Source of the DNA: SAR324 cluster bacterium
GTDB taxonomy: Bacteria > SAR324 > NAC60-12
Length of the DNA: 64,000 bases
NCBI GenBank assembly: GCA_015231825.1
Contig: JADGAV010000012.1
Coordinates: 1 to 64,000 of the forward strand
Reading direction: 5' to 3'
The translations under genes and the position numbers were made by a program. Positions 27,632 to 37,622 of the stretch are shown here, one piece after another (within the stretch, counting starts at the first letter, position 1; every line of letters starts with the position of its first letter). Below the pieces are notes generated by a model, which made no database searches, was not told where the DNA came from, and saw only the letters and a list, made by a program, of their open reading frames with translations.

Positions 27632-29869
27632 ATGTCAGTCATGAAATCTCTGAAAAAGACCAGGGTCTGCAATGGTGTGTATTGGGTCGAGGCGGCAGCC
27701 GCCGGCCTGCGCATTCTTTGCGGATGTCCGGCAGACAGTGTCAAACATTTAAAGAAACAGGGTCTGATTCGAGATGAGAAAGTCAATGGTATAGAAGTCC
27801 AAACAGGCCCCAATGCGATTCTGCTCTCTGACGGTTTGATACAAAATGGACAATTTGCCAATTTGGCAGAATTCCCTGTGATGCAGATGCTTTATTTCCA
27901 GGGAATGATGTTGCCGAATCACCCAAACAATAGCGGTGCCAAACCCTTATTGATCGGTTCAAAAAAGCAGGTTGAAACCCAAAAAGAATACATATATCGA
28001 GGAAATTATGGCCTGGATTCCATAGAAGAATTGCGGGAAACAGGATTGAGCGAAACGGATGCAAAAACACAAATGCGGATCAAGCTCAAATTTGCCTTTG
28101 GAAAGATTAAATCGACCAATGATTTAGTCGATACCTTAATAATCAGCCAAAAGCCCCAGGAAATAAAAAATGGCGTATTTATTCAGAGAATCGGCTTCAA
28201 TCACTATGAAATCACCTGGGGTGACGATAAAATACATGTCGATCTAAATCTGGCTCCAGACGAATCCTATATTCCTTCCTACTCTCTCGAATTTCAACAG
28301 ATTGAAAGAAATTACTTTTCGGTGATCCATTCGGGAGAAGGAGACGGATGGAATCCTGAAAAGCCTTGTATGGGAAGCATCGTCATCTATCAGGGAAAAA
28401 TTTATTTGATCGATGCGGGGCCTCATATTTCTCATACACTGTCTGCATTGGGGATTGGGGTCAATGAAATTGAAGGTGTATTTCACACTCATGCGCATGA
28501 TGATCATTTCACCGGTTTTCCTGCTCTTTTGAACGCGCGTCATCGGATCAAATATTTTGCCACCCCTTCTGTGCGAGCATCTGTGACAAAAAAACTTTGT
28601 GCATTGATGTCGATCAGGGAAGAAAAATTCACTCAATATTTTGAAATTCATGACCTGGAATATGATCAATGGCAAAACTTTAATGGCCTTGAAGTCAAAC
28701 CCGTCTATTCACCCCACCCCGTTGAGACCAGCATTTTTTTCTTTCGGGTTTGGCGGCACGGAATCTACCACAGTTTCGCGCATTTCGCAGATATCGCTTC
28801 TCTGGATATTCTCCAGGGAATGGTGACCGGGAATGAAAACGAACCCGGACTTTCTGAAGAGACTTATGAAAAAACCAGGAATGATTATCTCACTGCAGTT
28901 GATTTAAAAAAAATCGATGCTGGAGGCGGAATGATCCACGGGAACGCGAAGGATTTTGCACAGGACAGTTCCAAACTGATTTATTCCCATTTGACAGGAA
29001 ATCCGGCAAATGAGGCAGATCTGTCGGAATCGATAGCCCAGTTTGGCCAAGAGGATGTCCTCATTTCGGAAAAAAGTGACTTTTTGAAAAAGAAGGTACA
29101 CCGATACATCGAGCAAATATTTCCCCAAATAAATCCTGAAAAAGCCAAAGTTTTTTGGCAATGTCCAATCGTCTCCTTTGAACCTGGAGTCATTTTACTT
29201 GAGGCTGACCGTCTGAATACCTATATTTATCTGATTCTGACAGGCACCGTTGTCTACCAAACGAAAACCGGAAGAACCGGCTTGATCTCAACAGGAAATC
29301 TAATTGGAGAAACACCGGTATATAAAAAGTCTCCTTCTCAAGCAGTATATAGAGCACAGTGCGTAATTCAGGCTCTCCAAATTCCAGCAGAAATTTATCA
29401 AGAATTTATTAAAAACAATAAGATTTTTGAAAACAGCACCCCTGCGGGAACCGAAAAAATAACTTTACGCAATACGCTTCCGTTTGATGATGTCGGGATC
29501 GACAAGAGCATTTTAAAAAAGATTTCGAAGCATGTCAGCATCGAAAATTACAAGAAAGGGATGCCTATTCCGGGGCCTGAAGAGCATTCAGATGATCTCT
29601 TTATTCTCAAAGAAGGAGAAGCCGAACTATGCTTTAAAGGAATTCGGGTTCATAAACTGCTTCCCGGCGATTTTTTCGGCGAGGAACCATTGGTCTACGG
29701 GAGTAAAACCCGATTTGCAGCAAGTGCGACAGAATCATGCCGAATTTATCGGATCCCTGGCGGAATCCTGCAAAAAATCCCAATTATTCATTGGCACCTT
29801 TTATCATTATCTACAGACCGAATGAGTAAATTTCAGATTTCATTTCCTGATCTTCCAAACCTGTTTTAG
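27632..29869 (+). CDS. Metallo-beta-lactamase-fold protein with two cyclic-nucleotide-binding domains
   Basis: A 745-residue cytosolic protein. The N-terminal about 230 residues are of no family I can name. A metallo-beta-lactamase (MBL) hydrolase domain follows (about 235-440) with THAHDDH near 288-294, SPHPVE, HFADI and GGGMIHG supplying the remaining metal ligands. Two cNMP-binding domains complete it: the first (about 490-600) has IGETPVY followed by SPSQAVYRA, where the phosphate-binding Arg is replaced; the second (about 625-725) has FFGEEPLVYGSKTRFAASA with both Glu and Arg retained. So only the second looks able to bind cAMP or cGMP. The frame opens at a TTG at 27596, but the ATG at 27632 is a likelier start. 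Substrate unknown. Confidence 0.8.
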   Translation: MSVMKSLKKTRVCNGVYWVEAAAAGLRILCGCPADSVKHLKKQGLIRDEKVNGIEVQTGPNAILLSDGLIQNGQFANLAEFPVMQMLYFQGMMLPNHPNNSGAKPLLIGSKKQVETQKEYIYRGNYGLDSIEELRETGLSETDAKTQMRIKLKFAFGKIKSTNDLVDTLIISQKPQEIKNGVFIQRIGFNHYEITWGDDKIHVDLNLAPDESYIPSYSLEFQQIERNYFSVIHSGEGDGWNPEKPCMGSIVIYQGKIYLIDAGPHISHTLSALGIGVNEIEGVFHTHAHDDHFTGFPALLNARHRIKYFATPSVRASVTKKLCALMSIREEKFTQYFEIHDLEYDQWQNFNGLEVKPVYSPHPVETSIFFFRVWRHGIYHSFAHFADIASLDILQGMVTGNENEPGLSEETYEKTRNDYLTAVDLKKIDAGGGMIHGNAKDFAQDSSKLIYSHLTGNPANEADLSESIAQFGQEDVLISEKSDFLKKKVHRYIEQIFPQINPEKAKVFWQCPIVSFEPGVILLEADRLNTYIYLILTGTVVYQTKTGRTGLISTGNLIGETPVYKKSPSQAVYRAQCVIQALQIPAEIYQEFIKNNKIFENSTPAGTEKITLRNTLPFDDVGIDKSILKKISKHVSIENYKKGMPIPGPEEHSDDLFILKEGEAELCFKGIRVHKLLPGDFFGEEPLVYGSKTRFAASATESCRIYRIPGGILQKIPIIHWHLLSLSTDRMSKFQISFPDLPNLF

Positions 29870-29944
29870 GGGTTTCCAAAAAAAGCTGAAACGTATATTT
29901 TTTCAAATCGGAATCTTCAATTCTTCCAAAACAAAAGGGTCAAC

Positions 29945-32900
29945 ATGTCGAAAGCAGCAGAACGAAATCAATCAAAATCTCCTGGCGAAACAGGCCAGAC
30001 AGTTTCCGATCGGAGCGATTCAACTCAAAATGACGAAACTGGAAAATACATAGAAAATGTGTTGACATATCTTCCCAAAAACAGGGTTCTTTTTCAGTTC
30101 GCCAGACTTTTTCTCAGTTCAATGTCATTAAGAGATCTGGAAACTTACAGCCATTCAGAATTGGCAGAGTTTACCGAAGACCGTTTCAGTTTTTTCAAAA
30201 ACTCACTTTCAAGCAGGAGAGAATTTCAAATCAAGCATCACCCATCTGAAAATCGCGCGGTTTTTGAAGTGGTAATGCCTGATGCCAGTTATTTGACGAT
30301 TACACTGGAAAGTTTGTTTCGGGAACTGAATTTAAGGGTTTTCTTTCGGCTGCACCCCCTGCTGGCCATCAGAAAAGATAAAAAAGGGAACCTCTCTAAA
30401 ATCTCTGAACCCTTTGATAATGAAGATCGAGTGGTTCATATTTATATCGAATTTGAAGAAATTGATGAAACGATGCTCGGCACGCTTCATTCCAGAATTG
30501 AAGCTCATTTTTGTGCCATTGAAACCTCCCATCGTGACAATCCAACCATTCTTCAAAAGTTGACGTCCTTCAAAATCCCGGTTTCGCAGCTAACAGGGAA
30601 TTTACCGATTCCAAAGGAAGAATGGGTGAGTCTGCTGGACTGGTTGCCTCCCAACTTTTCATTTACCGGATATATTGCCTTTCATGCACTCAGCAAGGAC
30701 AGCATCAAGAAACCAAAACCTGTTCCAGATAGCGGTTTGGGAGTTTTTTCCCTCCAATACCTTGAAAAAGATTTTTCTGCTTTGCTGGAAACATTGAGCG
30801 CTCACATTTGGCGAATGAGAGATGAGCCTTCCCCCATCGTTTTCGATACAATCAAAGTCAAAAGCTCGATGATGCGATTTGAAAATCTAATTCGCCTCAG
30901 TCTGAAAATTCCAAATGCTCAGGGGGAACTGGAAGAGCACATGTTTTTTGGCCTGATCAAAAGAAGTTCCCTGCAGATGAAGAGTTCTGAAATTCCAGTC
31001 ATCCGGTACAAATTGAATTACATATTCGAGTTGAAGAATATGCTGGAACACACCTACAACTATAATGAAGTACTGCGAATTTTCAGCAACATACCCTTGT
31101 TTGAACTCTTCCGAACTCCGGCTCCATCATTGCTTCAGATGGTCGCAGATTTGTTCTCAATCAATGATCCACATCAAATCCATTGTTTCATCCATAATGA
31201 CGAGGTGAGACGCTCCGTTCAGATCTTGGTTGCAATTCCAACTCCTCTCTTTTCATTAGAAAATATCAATACCGTTGTGGACTACCTGGAAAAGCAGATT
31301 TCTCATTCAGATTATGAGGTGGTGGAGATACCGGGAGTGAATACATCCCGGCTTCATATCTATTTTGATTTGCTGGGCAGGGAGCCATGGACGGCCGAAA
31401 CAAAGATTTTAGATGAAGAAATCAGTGAATTGATCAGTCCCTGGGATGAGAAAGTGAAACATGCTCTTTATCAGCAGTATCCGGGCAACCTGAGCGTCCG
31501 ATTGTACGATCGTTATCTTCCCGGAATGCCTCCTCACTACCGTGTTCGAACGACTCCTGAAGACGCGGTGCGCGACATCATGTTTCTGGAACAGCTCGTT
31601 CAGGGAATTCAATTTGATCTCATCCCATTTGACACACCATCACCGATGCTGGGAAAAGTTTCTCTATTGGTGATCTACAGCCAGCAGCAAATTGATTTGT
31701 TTCATGTGATGCCCGTGCTGCAGAATATGGGATTTTATGTCGTTGATCAACTGAACGCGCGTATCGGAAATCAAGAAGAAACCTACGGATATATTCAGTC
31801 TTTTCGGATCCAGGATGGTCAAAGACAGGCAATCGATGTGGAAAATCATAAGACTCTGATTATCGATATGCTTTCAGCAATTTTTGATGAAGAAACGGAA
31901 AATGACCCTCTCAATGCTTTGACGATTTTGGCAGGATTGGACTGGCGTGCTATCAATGTTCTTCAATTGTATCGAAACTGTTATCTCCAGCTGGGGGGTG
32001 CATACACTCGAGAAAAAGTGAATTCTGCTCTCACCGCTTATCCGAAGCATGCACGACTGATATTCGAATACTTTGCAGCAAAATTTTCTCCGTCAAAACA
32101 ATTTGGAGACCAGAAATACCGAGAAAAGGCATTGCTGCCTGAAAAAAGAAAAGCATTTTTTGAAAGCCTCAGAAGTGTCAATGAAGTCGCCGAAGACGTG
32201 ATTTTACGCCGACTCTTCAATCTCCTGGAAAGCAGCCTACGCACCAGTTTCTATATCCCGAGATCGGGAAAACACACTTCAATCTCAGTCAAACTCGATT
32301 CTAAGAAAGTCCATGAAATGCCAGTCCCGGTTCCTTATCGTGAGATTTACGTCCATGATGTCGGTATGGAAGGGCTTCATCTCCGTTTGGGTCCTGTGGC
32401 ACGGGGAGGATTGAGATGGTCCGATCGCCTGGATGATTTTCGTACGGAAATTTTAGGATTAGTCAAAACACAACAGACAAAAAATGTGGTCATCGTACCG
32501 GTAGGATCCAAAGGGGGATTTGTCATCAAAAAACAATTGGCATCTCGTGAAGAAGCAGCGGCAGAGTCCCAAAGACAGTACAAAACTTTTATAAAAGCCC
32601 TGCTTGATATTACCGACAATATGGATGCAAACGGTAAAGCAAGACACCCCTCCCATGTCCTTCCTTATGATGAATTGGATCCGTATTTTGTAGTTGCCGC
32701 AGACAAAGGTACCGCTACTTTTTCTGACACTGCCAACGCGATTTCCACTCAATACAAGTTCTGGCTTGACGATGCTTTTGCCTCAGGAGGTTCGGTCGGC
32801 TATGATCACAAAAAAGAAGGGATCACTGCGCGAGGGGCATGGGAATGCGTTAAACTTCACTTTAAAGAAAAAGGAAAGAACATCCAAACGGAAGCAACCA

Positions 32901-34780
32901 CGGTGGCAGGAATCGGCGATATGGGAGGAGATGTTTTCGGCAATGGCATGCTGCTGAGCAAAGCTATCAAACTCCAAGCGGCTTTCAATCATCTTCATAT
33001 CTTCCTTGATCCTGACCCTAAGCCGGAAAGCAGCTGGCAAGAACGAAAACGCCTGTTTGCGCTTCCCCGTTCTACCTGGAAAGATTACAATGCCAGCCTG
33101 ATCAGCACTGGAGGAGGAATCTACGATCGGAAGGCCAAGGAAATTTCCCTGTCACCGCAAGTCAAAAAACTTCTTGATGTTGAAGCAGATATCCTGAATG
33201 GCGAAGAAGTGATTAGAGCGATTCTGCGAATGAAAGTTGAACTGCTTTGGTTTGGTGGGATCGGCACCTATCTTAAATCTTCCAGTGAAACCGACTTTCA
33301 AGTGGGAGATACCGCAAATGATGCCGTTCGTATTAGTGTCCCTGAATGCAGGGCACAGGTCATCGGTGAAGGTGCAAATCTGGGATTGACTCAGCTGGCA
33401 AGAATTGAATTTGATCGCCAGGGAAGCCTCAACACTGATGCCATCGACAATTCTGCCGGCGTAAACATGTCAGACTATGAAGTCAATATCAAAATCCTGC
33501 TTCAGCAAATGCTTCGCGAAAAACATCTGAAATCCATGAAAGACCGCAATAGTCTGCTGGCAGAAGCCACTGACGAGGTTTCAGAACTGGTTTTGATCAA
33601 CAACCGGGGACAACACCGTCTGATTTCGATGGATGTGGCTCGATCTGAAGAAAATTTTAGAATTTTTAAGCATTTGATCCGATTTCTCATTACGGAAAAA
33701 GGACTCGACGACCAAAGCGAACGAATTCCAACACGCGGTGCACTGGAGAAGATGGAAGAAAATAAAGAATCAATGCCTCGTCCGATCATGTCTATCCTCC
33801 AGGCCTATGTAAAAATGTCGATATACAATAGTTTACTGCAAGAGGGAAAAACCCTCGATGATCCATATTTGGAATCTACTTATGAAAACTATTTTCCCAA
33901 AAGCATCCGAAGTCGGTTTGGCAAAAAAATCCGTCGGCATCCTTTAAAGAGAGAGATTATCGGCACTGCACTGACCAATCAGATTGTCAATCATGCGGGC
34001 TGCACTTTTTTTTACAGGATGGAGCAGTTAACGGGAAAATCCATCGCGGAAATCATGGTCGCTTATCTGATTTTTGATGAGAGTTTGGGAGGCGCCAATT
34101 TTCGCGGAAAAGTTTTTTCCGAGAAAAATGCTCCTGAACCAGCAAAATACAAGGCTTTAATCGTTTTTGAAAACATTCTTCAATTGCTTATTCAAAGCCT
34201 ATTGCAACTCTCCTCACATTCTCCCAGTTTTAAGATGATAGGAAAGTACAAATCTTTGCTGCAAACATTAAAAGCTTCTTTTACCCAGGCGGGAGAATCT
34301 TTGACACTCTGGCTTGAACGGGGTTTTTCAAAAGAAATGGCTCATGAAATCAGCACCATCGGCGAACTTGGAATCGCACCGGATGTCATTTATTTGCATG
34401 AACAGGAAAACATTGCCGTCCCGGCAGCCCTGCATTTGACGATTCAAGTCAACGAAGTATTCAGTTTCCAATGGATAAGCCAAAAACTGCAGACGATTGA
34501 ACTGGAAACCGATTGGGATCAGTCTCATCAAGATATTTTGCTGAAAACCGTGTCTGTCCACAAAGCCAGCATGATCCGACTGCTGCTGAAACACCACGAT
34601 CAAAAATCACTGCTTGGACTTTCTACAGAGGAGTTGATCGCACCCATCAGCACGCAGTTTGCTGTTCCATTGGCAACCTATTTCCAAACCCTGAATCAGC
34701 TTCAAAACGGGTCACCGATCAACTTGACCACTCTTTCCGTCTGTATCAACCGTCTCAATTTTTTGAGTATTGCCCAATAG
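29945..34780 (+). CDS. gdhB: NAD-dependent glutamate dehydrogenase, large 180-kDa type
   Basis: Catalyses oxidative deamination of glutamate to 2-oxoglutarate with NAD+. At 1611 aa it has the length of the L-GDH180 class (Pseudomonas GdhB about 1620). The long N-terminal half (1-780) holds regulatory ACT-like segments. The catalytic core begins near residue 800 with GLHLRLGPVARGGLRWSDR and contains VGSKGGFVIKK (substrate lysine region), PYVVAADKG-like DPYFVVAADKGTATFSD, and the NAD-fold segment VAGIGDMGGDVFGNGML near 985-1000. It is preceded by 75 bp and followed by a hairpin at 34836. Likely works alone in amino-acid catabolism, feeding the TCA cycle. Confidence 0.94.
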   Translation: MSKAAERNQSKSPGETGQTVSDRSDSTQNDETGKYIENVLTYLPKNRVLFQFARLFLSSMSLRDLETYSHSELAEFTEDRFSFFKNSLSSRREFQIKHHPSENRAVFEVVMPDASYLTITLESLFRELNLRVFFRLHPLLAIRKDKKGNLSKISEPFDNEDRVVHIYIEFEEIDETMLGTLHSRIEAHFCAIETSHRDNPTILQKLTSFKIPVSQLTGNLPIPKEEWVSLLDWLPPNFSFTGYIAFHALSKDSIKKPKPVPDSGLGVFSLQYLEKDFSALLETLSAHIWRMRDEPSPIVFDTIKVKSSMMRFENLIRLSLKIPNAQGELEEHMFFGLIKRSSLQMKSSEIPVIRYKLNYIFELKNMLEHTYNYNEVLRIFSNIPLFELFRTPAPSLLQMVADLFSINDPHQIHCFIHNDEVRRSVQILVAIPTPLFSLENINTVVDYLEKQISHSDYEVVEIPGVNTSRLHIYFDLLGREPWTAETKILDEEISELISPWDEKVKHALYQQYPGNLSVRLYDRYLPGMPPHYRVRTTPEDAVRDIMFLEQLVQGIQFDLIPFDTPSPMLGKVSLLVIYSQQQIDLFHVMPVLQNMGFYVVDQLNARIGNQEETYGYIQSFRIQDGQRQAIDVENHKTLIIDMLSAIFDEETENDPLNALTILAGLDWRAINVLQLYRNCYLQLGGAYTREKVNSALTAYPKHARLIFEYFAAKFSPSKQFGDQKYREKALLPEKRKAFFESLRSVNEVAEDVILRRLFNLLESSLRTSFYIPRSGKHTSISVKLDSKKVHEMPVPVPYREIYVHDVGMEGLHLRLGPVARGGLRWSDRLDDFRTEILGLVKTQQTKNVVIVPVGSKGGFVIKKQLASREEAAAESQRQYKTFIKALLDITDNMDANGKARHPSHVLPYDELDPYFVVAADKGTATFSDTANAISTQYKFWLDDAFASGGSVGYDHKKEGITARGAWECVKLHFKEKGKNIQTEATTVAGIGDMGGDVFGNGMLLSKAIKLQAAFNHLHIFLDPDPKPESSWQERKRLFALPRSTWKDYNASLISTGGGIYDRKAKEISLSPQVKKLLDVEADILNGEEVIRAILRMKVELLWFGGIGTYLKSSSETDFQVGDTANDAVRISVPECRAQVIGEGANLGLTQLARIEFDRQGSLNTDAIDNSAGVNMSDYEVNIKILLQQMLREKHLKSMKDRNSLLAEATDEVSELVLINNRGQHRLISMDVARSEENFRIFKHLIRFLITEKGLDDQSERIPTRGALEKMEENKESMPRPIMSILQAYVKMSIYNSLLQEGKTLDDPYLESTYENYFPKSIRSRFGKKIRRHPLKREIIGTALTNQIVNHAGCTFFYRMEQLTGKSIAEIMVAYLIFDESLGGANFRGKVFSEKNAPEPAKYKALIVFENILQLLIQSLLQLSSHSPSFKMIGKYKSLLQTLKASFTQAGESLTLWLERGFSKEMAHEISTIGELGIAPDVIYLHEQENIAVPAALHLTIQVNEVFSFQWISQKLQTIELETDWDQSHQDILLKTVSVHKASMIRLLLKHHDQKSLLGLSTEELIAPISTQFAVPLATYFQTLNQLQNGSPINLTTLSVCINRLNFLSIAQ

Positions 34781-34835
34781 TCAAACCATCGGGCAGCTTG
34801 CCTTCCAATTATTGAACTCATTGATTATTGCCAGC

Positions 34836-34855
34836 AGGGGCATTGCTTTGCCCCT
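34836..34855 (+). terminator. Hairpin after glutamate dehydrogenase, possible terminator
   Basis: A perfect 7-bp, GC-rich stem AGGGGCA/TGCCCCT with a 6-nt loop, 56 bp after the stop. Only a pyrimidine run (CCTTCCTC) follows rather than a pure T tract, so termination would be weak. Confidence 0.45.
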
Positions 34856-34893
34856 CCTTCCTCTACGCTATAAGAACTTCCTCGATTCTGTAT

Positions 34894-34915
34894 ATTTCTC
34901 TTCAAAGAGAGAAAT
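34894..34915. promoter_or_regulatory. Inverted repeat upstream of the metal ABC importer, possible operator
   Basis: ATTTCTCT (34894-34901) and AGAGAAAT (34908-34915) form a perfect 8-bp inverted repeat with a 6-nt centre, 71 bp before the substrate-binding-protein ATG. Its position suits a metal-responsive repressor such as Zur or Mur, but the bases do not match the classical Zur box, so the regulator is unknown. Confidence 0.35.
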
Positions 34916-34986
34916 TTGTTCTAGTTTTACTTGCAAGAAAATTGCATTTAGTGTAAAAATCAGATTTCCTTTTCCCCATACAAAAC

Positions 34987-35949
34987 ATGGCCATTCTTTG
35001 TAAAAAAAGTTTTGGAATCATATTTGTTGTTTTAGGGATCGTGAGCAATTCATTGTATGCTCAACCCAAAAAACAATTGACAGTGCTCAGTTCCTGGAGC
35101 ATTTTGGAGGACGTCGTCAAGCAAGTTGGCGGGACTCACATTCGGGTCATTTCGTTGGCCCCCCGCGGAATTGATCTCCATCATTTCAAGCTGACGCCTA
35201 GTGATCATATCCGAATAATAAATGCGGACTGGATAGTATGGCTCGGCTTGAATCTGGAGCCCTGGCTGCAGTCTTCATTGAAAGGGATTCCAAAGGAAAA
35301 ACATTTGCAGTTGGGAAAACAGCTTGCAAATCTGCTTCTGATCGAAGAAAGAAATCGCGAACCGGGTCTCAAAGATATTGACAAGCCTTCAGAGCACGAC
35401 CACGAGGGTAAAATAGACCCCCACATCTGGCACGACGTTGAGATGATAATCCAGGTTTGCCAGCTTATTGCGGATGGTTTATCGAAAAAGGACCCGGAGC
35501 ATGCTGTTGTCTTCCAAAAAAACGCTGATCTCTATATTGAAAAATTGAAAAGCCTGCACCAATGGGTTCATCAGGAGTTGAGTTTTATCCCGGCGTCACA
35601 TCGGCTTTTTGTAACAAGTCATCAGGCTTTTGAATATTTTGGAAGAGCCTATGATTTCGAGACGATTTCTCCCCGTGGTTTAAACAGTTCCAACCAGGCG
35701 AGTCCCAGGGTGCTTCAGCAGATAATCACCAAACTGCGGGAAAGAGAGGTCAAAGTCATTTTTCAGGAAGCCCATGTGAACCCTGCACTTCTCAAGCAAA
35801 TTGCCAGGGGTACTGACATCGTCATTCAAGAAGAACTCCTGACGGGCAATTTGGCGCGTTTTGGTGAAAAAGGGGCAACCTATGAAGGATTCATCAGGAG
35901 CAATGTCCAGCAGATTGCGAATGCCTTCAAAAGCTATTTAAACATTTAA
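34987..35949 (+). CDS. znuA: Zinc/manganese ABC importer, substrate-binding protein
   Basis: A periplasmic cluster A-I binding protein of the ZnuA/TroA family, 320 aa, that captures a divalent metal for import. Signal peptide residues 1-25 end SLYAQ. Metal ligands are His in DLHHFKLTP (about 58-59), His in DPHIWHD (about 139), His in VTSHQAFEYFG (about 205) and an acidic ligand near the C-terminus. The flexible loop before the second His is short (EHDHEGK), with fewer histidines than typical ZnuA, so manganese cannot be excluded. It begins the three-gene importer operon; the ATPase follows 10 bp later. Confidence 0.88.
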   Translation: MAILCKKSFGIIFVVLGIVSNSLYAQPKKQLTVLSSWSILEDVVKQVGGTHIRVISLAPRGIDLHHFKLTPSDHIRIINADWIVWLGLNLEPWLQSSLKGIPKEKHLQLGKQLANLLLIEERNREPGLKDIDKPSEHDHEGKIDPHIWHDVEMIIQVCQLIADGLSKKDPEHAVVFQKNADLYIEKLKSLHQWVHQELSFIPASHRLFVTSHQAFEYFGRAYDFETISPRGLNSSNQASPRVLQQIITKLREREVKVIFQEAHVNPALLKQIARGTDIVIQEELLTGNLARFGEKGATYEGFIRSNVQQIANAFKSYLNI

Positions 35950-35959
35950 CTGGAAAGCA

Positions 35960-36676
35960 ATGAACAACACGAACTGTTTATTATGTCTTTCGGGAATTCA
36001 TTTCGATATTGGTTCCAACAATGTCACTCTCCATTGTCATTGTGAAATTCCACATGGCCGATTGATCGGTGTATTAGGACCAAATGGCTGTGGAAAAAGT
36101 TCTCTTTTTAAAGCACTTGTTGGCGAAATTCCCTATTCCGGAGAGATTTCCTACTTTGGAAAATCCTTTGCTGATGTGAGAGAACAAGTCGGCTACCTTC
36201 CCCAACATATTGAGATCCCGTTTGATTTTCCAATCTCCGTCGAGGAATTTATTGCGGTAGGAAGTCCTCACTATTTCAAATTCAAATGGCCCTGGCAAAA
36301 ACGGAACGATTCCGAAAAAGTGCGGGACATCATGGCAAAGCTGGCAATTGAACATCTTGCCCGTGCTCAACTTTCTGAATTGTCTGGTGGAGAACAACGG
36401 CGAGTGTATTTGGGGCGATTGCTGATGCAGGACAGCAAGTTGTTTTTTCTTGATGAACCTTTGGCAGGAGTGGATGAACAAGGAGAAGAATTGATTGTGA
36501 AGATCTGGAGAGAACTGGTGGACCAGGGAAAAACTGTGCTTGTAGTTCATCATGATCTGGAAACGGTAAAGGAAATCTTCGACGAAGTCCTCGTTTTTAA
36601 ACACAACCATATCGAGCATTTTTCTGTTGACAAAGGATCTTTAGGTTCCCCCTACAAAGAGTTATTAACCGCATGA
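35960..36676 (+). CDS. znuC: Zinc/manganese ABC importer, ATPase
   Basis: A 238-residue ABC ATPase that powers metal uptake at the cytosolic face. Walker A GPNGCGKSS is near residue 38, the Q-loop YLPQHIEIP near 75, signature LSGGEQRR near 140, Walker B LFFLDEPLAGVD near 160 and the switch histidine in VVHHD near 193. The segment after the Q-loop (FDFPISVEEFIAVG) is typical of the MntA/ZnuC/TroB group. Its stop overlaps the permease start by four bases (ATGA). Confidence 0.9.
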   Translation: MNNTNCLLCLSGIHFDIGSNNVTLHCHCEIPHGRLIGVLGPNGCGKSSLFKALVGEIPYSGEISYFGKSFADVREQVGYLPQHIEIPFDFPISVEEFIAVGSPHYFKFKWPWQKRNDSEKVRDIMAKLAIEHLARAQLSELSGGEQRRVYLGRLLMQDSKLFFLDEPLAGVDEQGEELIVKIWRELVDQGKTVLVVHHDLETVKEIFDEVLVFKHNHIEHFSVDKGSLGSPYKELLTA

Positions 36677-37509
36677 TCGAATGGCTTATCGCTCCCTGGA
36701 TTTACCCATTCATGCGTGCGGCCTTCACGATGATCATCTTATTGGGACTGCTGGGAGGCATGGCGGGAACCATTGTGGTCACCCAACGCACGGCACTCCA
36801 GGTTGAAAGCCTCGCCCATGCGCTCCTTCCCGGATTAATACTAGCCTACCTTTGGATGGGACGCTCTACCTGGAGTCTAATGCTGGGGGGAGTTTTCGCT
36901 GTCATTCTCACCCGCCTTCTCAGTTTTGCTTTTTCTCTTCATCAGAGAACTGATCACACGACGGGCAGCGCTATAGTGATTGGCTTCAATTTTTCACTGG
37001 GACTGCTTCTTCTCAGTCTCTACCGAAATGAACTGCCGATCTCTCTTGATCATTTTATCCTTGGCGATTTATTAGCAGTATCTGCCACCGACAACGGGTT
37101 TGCCGCCATTGTGGTGATGATGCTGTTTATTTTACTCATTCTTTTTTACTCTCCCGTCAAGGTTTTTTTGTTTGATGCTAGTTACGCCGCTCGCCGAGGA
37201 TGGCCGCATCTTTTCACTCGCATTGTTCTTGAAGTGGTCATCAGCATTGCTACTATTCTTTCATTTCAGGCAGTCGGATTAGTCCTGACCCTCGCGCTTA
37301 TGATTATCCCCGCCGCTACTGCACAACTGATAGCAAAACACTTATGGCAGATGTTTCTCTTAGGCGGGATTTTAGGTGCCCTTGAGGGAATCACTGGATT
37401 GGTGATCGCCTATCACATGGATTTGCCGAGTACTCCTCCGATCATCATGATCTCCGTCGCCGTTTATACGCTCCTTTTATTGCAGCAGCGCCTGTACAGC
37501 AAAATCTAA
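36673..37509 (+). CDS. znuB: Zinc/manganese ABC importer, permease
   Basis: A 278-residue ABC-3 family permease with eight or nine membrane helices that forms the metal channel. The N-terminal MIEWLIAPWIYPFMRAAF and GTIVVTQRTALQVESLAHALLPG (given by its ends GTIVVTQR and HALLPG) match the family, as does the VGLVLTLALMIIPAATAQL region (about 203-221). Start ATG lies inside the ATPase stop. A small terminator-like hairpin lies just past the stop. Confidence 0.9.
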   Translation: MIEWLIAPWIYPFMRAAFTMIILLGLLGGMAGTIVVTQRTALQVESLAHALLPGLILAYLWMGRSTWSLMLGGVFAVILTRLLSFAFSLHQRTDHTTGSAIVIGFNFSLGLLLLSLYRNELPISLDHFILGDLLAVSATDNGFAAIVVMMLFILLILFYSPVKVFLFDASYAARRGWPHLFTRIVLEVVISIATILSFQAVGLVLTLALMIIPAATAQLIAKHLWQMFLLGGILGALEGITGLVIAYHMDLPSTPPIIMISVAVYTLLLLQQRLYSKI

Positions 37510-37514
37510 CAATA

Positions 37515-37537
37515 CAAACTGCTAAGTTTGACTTTTT
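37515..37537 (+). terminator. Possible terminator after the metal importer
   Basis: A 6-bp stem CAAACT/AGTTTG with a GCTA tetraloop is followed by ACTTTTT, starting 6 bp after the permease stop. The stem is short and only half GC, so it is a weak call. Confidence 0.4.
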
Positions 37538-37622
37538 CCTCCAATTAATTTGTAACATAAGGCAATTCACTCATAGAAAAGAAAACAACTTACATAAATC
37601 ACCTCTACATCGAAACTAAACT

